NCBI RefSeq assembly: GCF_021310995.1
Contig: NZ_CP054150.1
Location: forward strand, 2,542,001 to 2,606,000
Length of the DNA: 64,000 nt
Reading direction: 5' to 3'
Source: Agrobacterium vaccinii
GTDB lineage: Bacteria > Pseudomonadota > Alphaproteobacteria > Rhizobiales > Rhizobiaceae
Shown here in pieces: positions 35,041 to 43,159 of the stretch (the stretch's first letter is position 1; every line of letters starts with the position of its first letter). The translations under genes and the position numbers were made by a program. Under the pieces are notes generated by a model that ran no database searches, was not told the origin of the DNA, and saw only the letters and a list, made by a program, of their open reading frames with translations.

Positions 35041-36323
35041 ACTGCTGTCCGGTTTATTAATCCTCCGTCCATTGGAGCATCAGCTGGTCATTGTGGCATC
35101 TGCTGCTGTTGGGTGGTTTGAGAAGACTGTCTGTTCTTTTTCGATGCATGAGGTTGGCCCGCACGAGGCGGGCGAAGATCCAGGGGCTTTTGATGGTCTT
35201 CTGGTCTGCCTGCGCCATGCGCAGAAGCAGGAAAGCGATGAGGGCCACGGTGATCTGAATGCGCACGGCGTTTTCTGAGACACCCAGGAAATGCTTGATC
35301 TTCAAGGTCTGCTTGACCCATTTGAAGAACAGTTCGATAGCCCAGCGGCGCTTGTAGAGATCGGCGATCTCTTGCGCAGTGGCATCGAGATCGTTCGACA
35401 GGATCCGCAGCACCTTGCCGGTATCCTTTTGCACCGTGATCTCGCGAACCGGGTCGCTGAACGGGTTCTTGCGGTTGCCGGCCTGACGGGCAGGCAGCAG
35501 ACCAATGCGATCCGACAGGATGCGACCACCGTTTGCATCCGCGTCCTCCAGCGGCTGCTCATGCAACACCGTCAAGGGTGTATGGGACTTGAAGCGGGTG
35601 ACGATGCGGCATCCGGCCTGATCCATCCTGGCCCACCACGAGAAATCATAATAGCCCAGATCAAAGACGTAGGTCGCGCCCGGTTCGATCGGCATGGCCT
35701 TGGCGGCGGTGATGTCATTGACATTGGCGGGTGTGACGGCGGCATAGATCGGTCGCTCTGCGCCCGCATCATAGACGATGTGGACCTTGGCTCCGCAAGC
35801 CTGATGGGAGAACCGCGCCCATTGCGATCCTGCACCGGAAAGGCGAAGGCTCGTGGCATCAATCAGATAGGTCGCCTCGCCGACGGACCGTCGCAACCCG
35901 CGCCCGGCTCGTGCGACCAGCTCGGCAAACAGACCGGTAAAGACCGCACTTGAGCGTTTGGCATTGGCATCAGCCAGTGTCGAACGTGAGGCCGGGCGTG
36001 CGCCGAGATGATAAAGGCGTGTCGAATGGCTTTCCAGACCACCTTCGATCTCGCGCAAGCTGACAGCACCGGCGAGTTGCCCATACAGCAGGGCGATCAA
36101 CTGGCTCTTGGTGGACAATCGCCGGGTATGCTTGTCGGTGCCATGCTCATCCACAAGCCGCTCGAAGGTCGACCAGGAAATGCGCTTCAAAAGATCATGA
36201 AAAACGCTATTGTGATGCCGCACGGTGTTGCCCCTCTTTCGTGTCCAAATCGTCGCCAAACGCTTGAATACGAATAGAATCAACACCGTGCGCCGTGTCT
36301 ACAAATTTAAACCGGACAGCAGT
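35041..36323 (-). mobile_element. Complete IS4-family insertion sequence, 1283 bp
   Basis: Terminal inverted repeats ACTGCTGTCCGGTTTA are perfect at both ends. An 11-base direct duplication GGGCTTGTCCC occurs at 35030-35040 and 36324-36334. One intact transposase gene on the minus strand fills the element. The perfect ends and duplication point to a recent and possibly active copy. Confidence 0.92.
35057..36223 (-). CDS. IS4-family transposase with DUF4372-type N terminus
   Basis: This DDE transposase of about 388 residues has an N-terminal DUF4372 region (FHDLLKRISWSTFERLVDEHG, LREIEGGLESH). The catalytic core shows YLIDATSLRLSG, TYVFDLGYYDFSWW and the C-terminal YKRRWAIELFFKWVKQ, which holds the catalytic Glu of the IS4 Y-R-E-K signature. 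GTG 36223 is preferred because GAGGGG precedes it; an upstream GTG (36286) would extend it by 21 residues. The frame is intact. Confidence 0.9.
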   Translation of the reverse strand: MRHHNSVFHDLLKRISWSTFERLVDEHGTDKHTRRLSTKSQLIALLYGQLAGAVSLREIEGGLESHSTRLYHLGARPASRSTLADANAKRSSAVFTGLFAELVARAGRGLRRSVGEATYLIDATSLRLSGAGSQWARFSHQACGAKVHIVYDAGAERPIYAAVTPANVNDITAAKAMPIEPGATYVFDLGYYDFSWWARMDQAGCRIVTRFKSHTPLTVLHEQPLEDADANGGRILSDRIGLLPARQAGNRKNPFSDPVREITVQKDTGKVLRILSNDLDATAQEIADLYKRRWAIELFFKWVKQTLKIKHFLGVSENAVRIQITVALIAFLLLRMAQADQKTIKSPWIFARLVRANLMHRKRTDSLLKPPNSSRCHNDQLMLQWTED

Positions 36324-36423
36324 GGGCTTGTCCCGAGCATCTGCCACGTTGCATTTTCGGAGACGTGATTAGATCCTCGGGACAAGCCCGAGGATAACGA
36401 AGAAGGGTGCGGCAACTGCCGCC

Positions 36424-37155
36424 CTACGCCGTCCAACCACCATCGATCACATGAATCTGCCCGGTCGTGAAACCCGCCTCGTCCGACGCCAGATAGGTCA
36501 CCAGCGCCGCGACCTCTTCGGGTTTGGCAATGCGGCCCATGGGTTGGCGGGCGATGAAGTCTTTCAGGGCCTGATCGTAATCGCCGGTAGCGCGCAGGCG
36601 CTCGTGCAGGGATGGGCTGTCAACCGTGCCGGGGCAGATGGCGTTGCAGCGGATGCCCTTAGTGACGAAATCGGATGCGATGGATTTCGTGAGGCCAATG
36701 ACGGCGGCTTTGGATGCTGTATAAGCAAAGCGGTTCGGCACACCCTTCACGCTTGACGCAACCGACGACATGTTGACGATGGCGCCATTGCCCTGTTCCA
36801 ACATGGCAGGAAGAAAGGCGCGGCAGGTGCGGTACATGGCTTTGGCGTTGAGATCGAAGGAGAAGTCCCAGTCTTTCTCTTCGCAGTCAAGAATGGTGCC
36901 AGCATGGACAAAGCCGGCGCAATTGAAGAGAATATCGGCGCGACCGATATCTGCCGCCAGCGCTTTGACGGCATCGCCATCCAGCACGTTCAGCACCTGC
37001 GTTTCGGCTTGCGTCAGCGTCGAAAGTGCTGCCTCATTGATATCCGTGGCGATGACGCGCGCACCGAGGCTGATGAAACGTTCCGCCGTGGCGCGGCCAA
37101 TGCCCTGCCCTGCGGCGGTGATGACGACTGTCTGGCCGCTGAAATCCTGCGCCAT
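36424..37155 (-). CDS. Short-chain dehydrogenase similar to type 2 3-hydroxybutyrate dehydrogenase
   Basis: This 243-residue NAD(P)-dependent SDR has the cofactor loop TAAGQGIGRA, the NAG-type strand FNCAGFVHAGTILDCEEKDWD, catalytic Ser in MSSVASSVKG, and catalytic Tyr/Lys in YTASK. The NAICPGTVDSPSLHERL block and the EEKDWD block closely resemble animal BDH2/DHRS6 and bacterial sugar-acid SDRs such as 2-keto-3-deoxy-L-fuconate dehydrogenase. The substrate is therefore uncertain. GGGAGGAG precedes ATG 37155. It is divergent from an IclR regulator that probably controls it. The RIME/IS4 block lies directly downstream. Confidence 0.82.
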   Translation of the reverse strand: MAQDFSGQTVVITAAGQGIGRATAERFISLGARVIATDINEAALSTLTQAETQVLNVLDGDAVKALAADIGRADILFNCAGFVHAGTILDCEEKDWDFSFDLNAKAMYRTCRAFLPAMLEQGNGAIVNMSSVASSVKGVPNRFAYTASKAAVIGLTKSIASDFVTKGIRCNAICPGTVDSPSLHERLRATGDYDQALKDFIARQPMGRIAKPEEVAALVTYLASDEAGFTTGQIHVIDGGWTA

Positions 37156-37176
37156 ATTATGCTCCTCCCGCCCCAT

Positions 37177-37298
37177 GAGGGCCGTAACCTAAATCGAATA
37201 TGGATCGACAATTCATATGTAAACAGTGTATTCATATAACGTCAAGTGAACATGGCGATGCGGGGCTATACCGCAAGCCGCAAGCGACCTGAGGACGG
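37177..37298. promoter_or_regulatory. Shared control region between the SDR gene and iclR-type gene
   Basis: The AT-rich gap carries two direct copies of ATTCATAT (near 37212 and 37230), the first extended to the palindrome CATATG. They are candidate binding sites for the divergent IclR protein. Assignment is by position only. Confidence 0.35.
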
Positions 37299-38063
37299 AT
37301 GATCGAAGACGACAGTGAACGTTACCGCGCGCCTGCGCTGGACAAGGGTCTCGACATCCTCGAGCTTCTGGCCAGCACCGATGGCGGGCTGACGCAGGTG
37401 GAAATCGCCAAGGCCATCGGCAGAAGCCCTAACGAGTTCTACCGCATGCTGGACCGGCTGGTGCGGCGCGGCTATGTGCAGCGGCAGGATGGCGACCGGT
37501 TTTTCCTGACGCTCAAACTCTTCGGTCTTGCGCATTTTCATGCGCCGCTGCGCAGGCTGGTGTCCTTCGCGGCGCCCGTCATGCGCGACTTCTCCAACAA
37601 GGCGGCGCAGGCCTGCCATCTGGCGGTCTACGATCGTGGCTCCGTGGTGGTCATTGCCCAGCAGGATTCCTCCACCTACTGGGCCCTATCGATCCGCGTC
37701 GGCGCGCAGATGAGCCTGTTCAACACCGGCTCAGGCCACGTGCTACTGGCGTTTCAAACGGACGCGCAGCGCGAGATCATGATTGCCGAGCAGCTTCGTG
37801 GGGATGAGCTATCCCTGCCGGACGGGTTGATGGAGCGTCTGGAGCAGATCAGGGCCAGCGGTTTCGAGAGCATGAACAGCTTGCAGACGGCTGGCATCAG
37901 AAACATTTCCGCGCCGGTTCTGACGCTGGATGGCACTGCCTTGGCTGCGATCACCTGCCCTTACATCACACCTTTGAACAGCGATGCACCGAGCGCGGAC
38001 GACTGCGTGGGTCTCATCCGCGATGCGGCGCGCACCATTTCGGAAGTGGCCGCCGGACAATAA
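37299..38063 (+). CDS. IclR-family transcriptional regulator
   Basis: This 254-residue regulator has an N-terminal winged helix-turn-helix (ALDKGLDILELLASTDGGLTQVEIAKAIGRSPNEFYRMLDRLVRRGYV) and a C-terminal GAF-like effector domain (LSIRVGAQMSLFNTGSGHVLLAF, ISAPVLTLDGTALAAITCP). ATG 37299 follows GAGGACGG. It is divergent from the SDR gene across 143 bases and shares a hairpin terminator with the convergent tal gene. Confidence 0.87.
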   Translation: MIEDDSERYRAPALDKGLDILELLASTDGGLTQVEIAKAIGRSPNEFYRMLDRLVRRGYVQRQDGDRFFLTLKLFGLAHFHAPLRRLVSFAAPVMRDFSNKAAQACHLAVYDRGSVVVIAQQDSSTYWALSIRVGAQMSLFNTGSGHVLLAFQTDAQREIMIAEQLRGDELSLPDGLMERLEQIRASGFESMNSLQTAGIRNISAPVLTLDGTALAAITCPYITPLNSDAPSADDCVGLIRDAARTISEVAAGQ

Positions 38064-38096
38064 AAAACGCGACCGGCAGGGGACCGATCGCGTTTT
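38064..38096. terminator. Bidirectional terminator between iclR-type gene and tal
   Basis: AAAACGCGA pairs with TCGCGTTTT, and CCGG pairs with CCG inside. A-runs and T-runs on both sides allow termination in either direction for the converging genes. Confidence 0.8.
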
Positions 38097-38155
38097 CTTG
38101 ACTGGAGGTATTATACTTTAATAACGAGCAACTATCGCGAAGGTTCCAGAATTCT

Positions 38156-39112
38156 TTAAGCGGCCAGTTGCTTGCGAATGATACCGCGCAGGGATTCGAG
38201 ATCCTTGGCGAACTGGCGAATACCTTCCGACAGCTTTTCCGTTGCCATGGCGTCTTCATTGAGGTGCCAGCGGAATGCCTTCTCATCGAGAGACTGCAAG
38301 GGCTCGGCCTTGGCATCGTCAGCAGACAGCTTGCGCTCCAGTGTGCCGGTGTCCTTGTCCAGCTCTTCTAGCAGCGCCGGGCTGATGGTCAGGCGATCGC
38401 AACCGGCCAGCGCTTCGATTTCGCCGACATTGCGGAACGACGCGCCCATGACGACGGTGGAGATGCCGTTGGCCTTGTAATAATTGTAGATCTTGCGAAC
38501 GGAGACGACGCCCGGATCGGTCTCAGCCGTGTAGTCTTCGCCCGTGAACTTCTTGTACCAATCGAGAATACGACCGACAAAGGGCGAGATGAGGAAGGCT
38601 TTGGCTTCCGCACAGGCAATGGCCTGCGCTTGCGAGAAGAGCAGCGTCAGATTGCAATCGATGCCTTCTGCCTGAAGCACTTCAGCAGCCTTGATGCCTT
38701 CCCAAGTGGAGGCGAGCTTGATGAGAATGCGATCACGCTCGATGCCGCGATCCTTGTAACCGGCGATGATCTGGTGCGCCTTGGCAACGGATGCCTTGGT
38801 ATCGAAGGAGAGGTCGGCATCGACTTCGGTCGATACGCGACCGGGAACGAGTTCGACCAGCTTTGCACCAACGGAAATCGCCAGACGGTCCGCAATGGCA
38901 CCAACCACGGCATCGGAATCGCCACCCTGTTTTTTACCCCAGGCAACGGCCTCCGTTACCGTATCGGCAAACATCGGCGTGCCCAATGCTTTGAGAATAA
39001 TCGACGGGTTGGTGGTGCAATCCACCGGCTTGAGGCGTGCAACCGCCTCGATATCGCCGGTATCGGCAACAACCGTTGTGATTTTGCGGAGCTGGTCAAG
39101 TTTGGACGTCAT
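38156..39112 (-). CDS. tal: Transaldolase
   Basis: This 318-residue class I aldolase of the TalB type transfers dihydroxyacetone units in the non-oxidative pentose phosphate pathway. Seen: the N-terminal [16 protein letters not shown] block, DADLSFD, the Schiff-base lysine in [17 protein letters not shown], and [17 protein letters not shown] and [13 protein letters not shown]. The ATG at MTSKLDQ was chosen (GAGGATC upstream). It is divergent from a SorC-type regulator, which is an unusual neighbour and might control it in response to a sugar phosphate. Confidence 0.94.
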   Translation of the reverse strand: MTSKLDQLRKITTVVADTGDIEAVARLKPVDCTTNPSIILKALGTPMFADTVTEAVAWGKKQGGDSDAVVGAIADRLAISVGAKLVELVPGRVSTEVDADLSFDTKASVAKAHQIIAGYKDRGIERDRILIKLASTWEGIKAAEVLQAEGIDCNLTLLFSQAQAIACAEAKAFLISPFVGRILDWYKKFTGEDYTAETDPGVVSVRKIYNYYKANGISTVVMGASFRNVGEIEALAGCDRLTISPALLEELDKDTGTLERKLSADDAKAEPLQSLDEKAFRWHLNEDAMATEKLSEGIRQFAKDLESLRGIIRKQLAA

Positions 39113-39255
39113 GCCGTTTGATCCTCGTGATCTCTGGAAAACTGCTTCAGCCGGGTTCCGTTCCACGCAGGGGCGCAATGCCGAAACCGGTTGTTTTCTA
39201 TGTTTCGAGTATCGCGCCGCACAAACCTCAAAGTCAAGACATTTGCGCAATGCAA

Positions 39256-39283
39256 TTGACATAAGTTTCACAAGAGCGATACT
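39256..39283 (+). promoter_or_regulatory. Sigma-70-type promoter of the SorC regulator gene
   Basis: TTGACA (39256-39261), a 16-base spacer and GATACT (39278-39283) lie about 18 bases before ATG 39301. A TTGCGCAA palindrome at 39243-39250 directly upstream may be an operator. Confidence 0.5.
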
Positions 39284-39300
39284 CGCCTCTCAACGAGAGC

Positions 39301-40290
39301 ATGGCGAAAACAGTGGCAAAACTGCGAAGAGACACTCACACGGCCTATTCCGAAGCCGCATCCCTGCGGCTGCGGGCCGCGTGGCTCTATTACAATCAGG
39401 GCATGACGCAGAAGGACGTGGCGGAAAAACTGGGCATCAGCCGCTCCACCGTCATCCGCCTTCTGGACGAAGCGATGAAGCGATCCGAGGTGCAGATCTG
39501 GATCAATGAGGGCATCGAGGACTATGTCGAACTCGCCATAAAGCTGGAAGCGGCTTACGGGCTGGATGAGGCGATCATCATTCCCTCCGCATCATCAAAA
39601 GCGGAAGATATCGCCAAGGCCGTCGGCCTCGCACTCGGCCAGTTCCTGTCGGAGGCCGTGCCCGACAACGCTACCATCGGCGTCGGCTGGGGCCGCACCA
39701 TGACAGCGTCGCTCTCCAGCTTCCGCCCGCCACGCCGGGAAAACTGCAAGGTGGTTTCGTTGCTGGGCGGTATCGTTGCCGTGCACCAGACCAACCCGCT
39801 GGATTATACGTGGCGGCTGGCCAGCGCACTGGGAGCGGAATGCTATATGTTCCTGGCCCCGCTGCTAGTGGATTCCGAGGAAACCCGCCGCGCACTCATC
39901 GAAAAATGCGGGTTGAACACGCTGTTCGAACTGGCCGAAAATCTAGACCTTGCTATCGTCAGCTGCGGCGATATCGGGCCGCATTCGACCTCGCTCTCGG
40001 AAGGCTTCATTTCCAAACAGACCCATGACGAGCTGGTGGCGGCAGGCTGCGTCTGCGACACCATGTTCAACTTCATCGATGCCGAGGGTCGCTCCGTCGA
40101 CCACCCCATCAACCAGCGCGCCATGGCGATTGGTCTGGATACGCTGAAAAAGGCCAAACACATCGTCCTCGCCTCCGGCGGCGCCCACCGCGCAACGGCC
40201 ATCCGCGCCACGATCAAACGCATTGGGTGCAATACGCTGATTACGGATGAAGCGGCGGCGCGGGCGTTGCTGGATTTAGTGGAAAGCTAA
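39301..40290 (+). CDS. SorC/DeoR-type sugar-binding transcriptional regulator
   Basis: This 329-residue regulator has an N-terminal helix-turn-helix (LYYNQGMTQKDVAEKLGISRSTVIRLLDEA) and a SorC effector domain (IGVGWGRTMTASL, VVSLLGGI, ISCGDIGPHST-like, AHIVLASGG-like). SorC proteins bind phosphorylated sugars. It is divergent from tal. A second SorC protein in this window (53400) belongs to the polyol locus and is clearly distinct. Confidence 0.85.
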   Translation: MAKTVAKLRRDTHTAYSEAASLRLRAAWLYYNQGMTQKDVAEKLGISRSTVIRLLDEAMKRSEVQIWINEGIEDYVELAIKLEAAYGLDEAIIIPSASSKAEDIAKAVGLALGQFLSEAVPDNATIGVGWGRTMTASLSSFRPPRRENCKVVSLLGGIVAVHQTNPLDYTWRLASALGAECYMFLAPLLVDSEETRRALIEKCGLNTLFELAENLDLAIVSCGDIGPHSTSLSEGFISKQTHDELVAAGCVCDTMFNFIDAEGRSVDHPINQRAMAIGLDTLKKAKHIVLASGGAHRATAIRATIKRIGCNTLITDEAAARALLDLVES

Positions 40291-40303
40291 AAGGGCGGAT
40301 AAT

Positions 40304-40594
40304 TCAGTAGATCTCGCGGGGCCATTCGCGCGCGCCATGCTGCACGAATAGAACCTGAATATCGTCACCCATGACCCTGTAAGCCACAATGTAAGGCGTG
40401 CCGGGTATGACCAGCTCCCGAGTACCCTCGATATCGCCTCTGCGACCAATGAATGGGTTAGATGCTAGAAGGTCTCCGGTCTTCCTGTGAATGAGACCTA
40501 TGACGCGAGCCGCCGCTCGTGGATTTTGTTCTGCTATATAGTCGCTAATTGCGACGAGCTCTTTTAGGTATCGCCTTGTCCAAATAATACGCAC
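40304..40594 (-). CDS. ParE/RelE-family toxin
   Basis: This 96-residue protein has the RelE/ParE fold pattern: IIWTRRYLKELVAISDYIAEQNPRAA, DLLASNPFIGRRG, GTRELVIPGTPYIVAYRV and a C-terminal HGARE.WP. ParE toxins inhibit gyrase; RelE toxins cleave mRNA. The R-GTRELVI..YIVAYRV type with a basic helical start favours ParE, but this is not certain. GTG 40594 lies six bases after the antitoxin stop, so the two form a typical antitoxin-toxin operon. Confidence 0.85.
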   Translation of the reverse strand: MRIIWTRRYLKELVAISDYIAEQNPRAAARVIGLIHRKTGDLLASNPFIGRRGDIEGTRELVIPGTPYIVAYRVMGDDIQVLFVQHGAREWPREIY

Positions 40595-40600
40595 AGCCGA

Positions 40601-40837
40601 TTAAGCCTGATCGTAACGGTTCAGAACCTCGGCAATTTCTTCGTCGCTGGCGAAACTACCATTGTTTGCATCATCAAGCCCTTCTTTGACACCAGCAATC
40701 CACTGCTCCTGCCAAGCTATTGAACGGCCATGCGCAAGAGCGTCCTCAACGATCTGGCTTCGGGTCAAACTGCTCCGCGACGCCAGAAGATCGATGCGGC
40801 GGTCGATATCATCGGAAAGTTGGATCGTGCTTTTCAT
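40601..40837 (-). CDS. Ribbon-helix-helix antitoxin (CopG/ParD-like)
   Basis: This 78-residue protein has an N-terminal ribbon-helix-helix (STIQLSDDIDRRIDLLASRSSLTRSQIVEDAL) and an acidic C terminus (SFASDEEIAEVLNRYDQA) for toxin neutralisation. It is first in the two-gene operon. The direct repeats upstream are its probable autoregulatory operator. Confidence 0.87.
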   Translation of the reverse strand: MKSTIQLSDDIDRRIDLLASRSSLTRSQIVEDALAHGRSIAWQEQWIAGVKEGLDDANNGSFASDEEIAEVLNRYDQA

Positions 40838-40843
40838 TTGCTC

Positions 40844-40862
40844 TTCACACGCTTTTCACACG
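40844..40862 (-). promoter_or_regulatory. Direct repeats, candidate toxin-antitoxin operator
   Basis: TTCACACG occurs at 40844-40851 and 40855-40862, exactly 11 bases apart and therefore on the same face of the helix, just before the antitoxin start. Tandem sites one turn apart suit a ribbon-helix-helix dimer pair. Confidence 0.5.
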
Positions 40863-40905
40863 GCGGATTGGAATTTAAATCCATATCACATCGTCCGTTC
40901 GCCAA

Positions 40906-41778
40906 TCAAACCTTTCCCGTTTCCCAACCCAACATCGCGCGCTTACGGGTAAGCCCCCAGTGATAGCCAGTCAGAGCCCCGCTTTTGCCCACGGCCCTAT
41001 GACAGGGGACGACGAAGGAGATGGGGTTGGCGCCGATGGCGGCGCCGACGGCGCGGGATGCGGTGGGTTGGCCGATGTCGTGGGCGACGTGGGAATAGGT
41101 GACGGCTTTGCCGAGCGGGATTTTGAGCAGGCTCTGCCAGACGCGGACCTGAAAATCCGTGCCGAGCAGGACGACGCGCAGGGGCTGTTCGCTTTTCCAT
41201 TTGTCCGCATCGAAAATGCGTGACGCATAGGGTGCAGTGGCGGCGCTGTCTTCGGTGTAGTCGGCATTGGGCCAGCGGCGCGACATGTCTTCGAAGCAGG
41301 ATTTTTCCTCGCCCGCATCCGCGAATGCGCAACCGGCCAGCCCGCGGTCGGTGATCATGATCAGCGCCAGGCCGAAGGGCGATGGGTGGAAACCATAGCG
41401 GATGAGGAGACCGCCGCCCTTGGCCTTCCACTCGCCGGGCGACATGGCCTCGTGGGTGACGAACAGATCGTGCAGACGGCTGGGGCCGGACATGCCGACT
41501 TCGAGCGCGGCATCCAGAAGCGGCAGGCTTTCATCGCGCAACAGACGCTTGGCGTGATCGAGCGTCACGGCTTGGAGAAAAGCCTTCGGAGACAGCCCGG
41601 CCCAGCGCGTGAAGGTCTTTTGCAACTGCGTGGGCGATTGTCCGAGTTGCGTGGCAATGGTTTCGAGTGAGGGCTGATCGCGGTATTCCACTGTCAGGAT
41701 TTCGATTACCTGCCGCACGGTCTCGTAGTCCGAACCGACCGGGGTGATGTCATCCTTCAGGGTGATATTAGCGTTCAT
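40906..41778 (-). CDS. Ada-like AraC-HTH/O6-methylguanine-DNA methyltransferase
   Basis: This protein of about 290 residues fuses an AraC-type helix-turn-helix region (about residues 20-105; LETIATQLGQSPTQLQKTFTRWAGLSPKAFL) to a methylated-DNA cysteine methyltransferase. The acceptor cysteine lies in NPISFVVPCHRAVGKSG. It repairs O6-alkylguanine by suicide transfer and may control transcription. The N-terminal zinc domain of enteric Ada, which takes methyl groups from phosphotriesters, is absent, so regulation by that route is not possible. AAGGAGACACGCC precedes ATG 41778. Confidence 0.88.
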   Translation of the reverse strand: MNANITLKDDITPVGSDYETVRQVIEILTVEYRDQPSLETIATQLGQSPTQLQKTFTRWAGLSPKAFLQAVTLDHAKRLLRDESLPLLDAALEVGMSGPSRLHDLFVTHEAMSPGEWKAKGGGLLIRYGFHPSPFGLALIMITDRGLAGCAFADAGEEKSCFEDMSRRWPNADYTEDSAATAPYASRIFDADKWKSEQPLRVVLLGTDFQVRVWQSLLKIPLGKAVTYSHVAHDIGQPTASRAVGAAIGANPISFVVPCHRAVGKSGALTGYHWGLTRKRAMLGWETGKV

Positions 41779-41849
41779 GGCGTGTCTCCTTGGCATGAGA
41801 CAAAACCACGTGGCGGTGCGTATCTCCACCCGTTTCTTGCGATCACGCG

Positions 41850-42332
41850 CTAAATTCTGAGCCGCACCGTGGCCAACGCGCCGCGAAAGGCCTTAGCAAA
41901 GCTCTCTCGATCATCTGGGTTGAGAAAAGAGCCGATATCCGTCGTGCGCCCCTCGCCCGAGACATGCATGGAGAGAATGCCGATCTCATCATGGCGCCGG
42001 ACCCGAAACCGCGCCCAGAAGGGATTGAATCGGTATTCGACCATGCGACCTGCGGGTGAAAACTTGCGGATGGAAAGGCTGGTGCGCGAGACCGTGACCT
42101 CCTCCCGCGCCTTGGCTGCCCGGTAATTGGCGCGAAAGGCAAAGTAGAGCAGCAGGAAATCCAGCCCCAGAAAAAGGCCGATGGGCCAAGCGCCGGTGAC
42201 GAGGAAGAAGACGCCGTAGACGAGGCTAACCGCTCCCGTGAGGCAAAGAAGGACGCGAAAACCCTTGCGTCCCAAAGAGCGATAAGGAACAAGTTCCGCT
42301 GTAAAAACCGGCTGCTCGTTTACGCCGTCCAC
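41850..42332 (-). CDS. DUF2244 membrane protein
   Basis: This protein of about 160 residues has two adjacent transmembrane helices (about 25-65) and a C-terminal soluble beta domain (VEYRFNPFWARFRVRRHDEIGILSMHVSGEGRTTDIGSFLNPDDRESFAKAF) typical of DUF2244, a family common next to cytochrome or nth genes in alphaproteobacteria. Function is unknown. GTG 42332 follows GAGGGCGG. It is divergent from nth, with 56 bases between the starts. Confidence 0.85.
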   Translation of the reverse strand: MDGVNEQPVFTAELVPYRSLGRKGFRVLLCLTGAVSLVYGVFFLVTGAWPIGLFLGLDFLLLYFAFRANYRAAKAREEVTVSRTSLSIRKFSPAGRMVEYRFNPFWARFRVRRHDEIGILSMHVSGEGRTTDIGSFLNPDDRESFAKAFRGALATVRLRI

Positions 42333-42388
42333 CTTGCCGCCCTCACCCGATGTTTGAACGAAGCCTGATCCCGAATTGTAGTCGCAAC

Positions 42389-43159
42389 ATGACAATAGCC
42401 AAGAAACGATCCAGCACCCAAACGCCGAAAAAGTCAAATTCCACGGCACGCCGCAAGCCCGCGAAGGTCAAGACGCTCTATTCGCATGATGAGCTGGTCG
42501 AGATTTTCCGTCGCTTTTCCATTCAGCGGCCCGAGCCCAAGGGCGAACTGGAACACTCCAACCCGTTCACTCTGGTGGTGGCCGTGGCGCTTTCTGCGCA
42601 GGCGACCGATGTGGGTGTGAACCGGGCGACACGCGGCCTGTTTGCGGTGGCCGATACACCGCAAAAGATGCTCGATCTGGGTGAGGAACGGCTGATCAGC
42701 TACATCAAGACCATCGGTCTCTACCGCAACAAGGCCAAGAACGTCATTGCGCTGTCGCAGATGCTGATCGACCAGTTTGGTGGCGAGGTTCCGCGCACTC
42801 GCGAGGAGCTGGTGATGCTGCCGGGCGTGGGGCGCAAGACCGCCAATGTGGTGATGTCGATGGCTTTTGGGGTGCCGACATTGGCTGTCGACACGCATGT
42901 GTTTCGCATCGCCAACCGGCTCTGTCTGGCGCCGGGCAAGACCCCGGACGAGGTGGAAGAGCGGCTGGTGAGGATCATTCCCGACAAATATCTGTTCCAC
43001 GCGCATCACTGGCTGATCCTGCACGGGCGCTACTGTTGCAAGGCGCGCAAGCCGGAATGCGAGCGCTGCGTGATTGCCGATATCTGCAAGGCGCCGGAAA
43101 AGACCTGCGATATTCCCGCATCCCTGGTGGAGTTACCGGCCCAGCTGGTTGCTGAATGA
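42389..43159 (+). CDS. nth: Endonuclease III
   Basis: This 256-residue DNA glycosylase/AP lyase removes oxidised pyrimidines in base excision repair. Seen: the helix-hairpin-helix LPGVGRKTANVV with the catalytic Lys, the catalytic Asp in LAVDTHVFRIANR, and the 4Fe-4S cluster ligands C-x6-C-x2-C-x5-C at the C terminus. The N terminus carries a basic extension (KKRSSTQTPKKSNSTARRKPAKVK) of about 35 residues. Its last 27 bases overlap the convergent CysZ-like gene. Confidence 0.94.
   Translation: MTIAKKRSSTQTPKKSNSTARRKPAKVKTLYSHDELVEIFRRFSIQRPEPKGELEHSNPFTLVVAVALSAQATDVGVNRATRGLFAVADTPQKMLDLGEERLISYIKTIGLYRNKAKNVIALSQMLIDQFGGEVPRTREELVMLPGVGRKTANVVMSMAFGVPTLAVDTHVFRIANRLCLAPGKTPDEVEERLVRIIPDKYLFHAHHWLILHGRYCCKARKPECERCVIADICKAPEKTCDIPASLVELPAQLVAE

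Larger units (their letters stand above)
35020..36399. repeat. RIME-like repeat interrupted by the IS4-family element
   Basis: Left part 35020-35040 and right part 36324-36399 merge, minus the insertion and one 11-base duplication, into one RIME-like repeat. It has hairpins CTCGGGCTTGTCCCGAG and CCTCGGGACAAGCCCGAGG. Its flanking arms show that it lies in the opposite orientation to the copy at 13516. When both are oriented alike, the insertion point falls in the same hairpin loop as that of the IS481 element. Confidence 0.8.
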
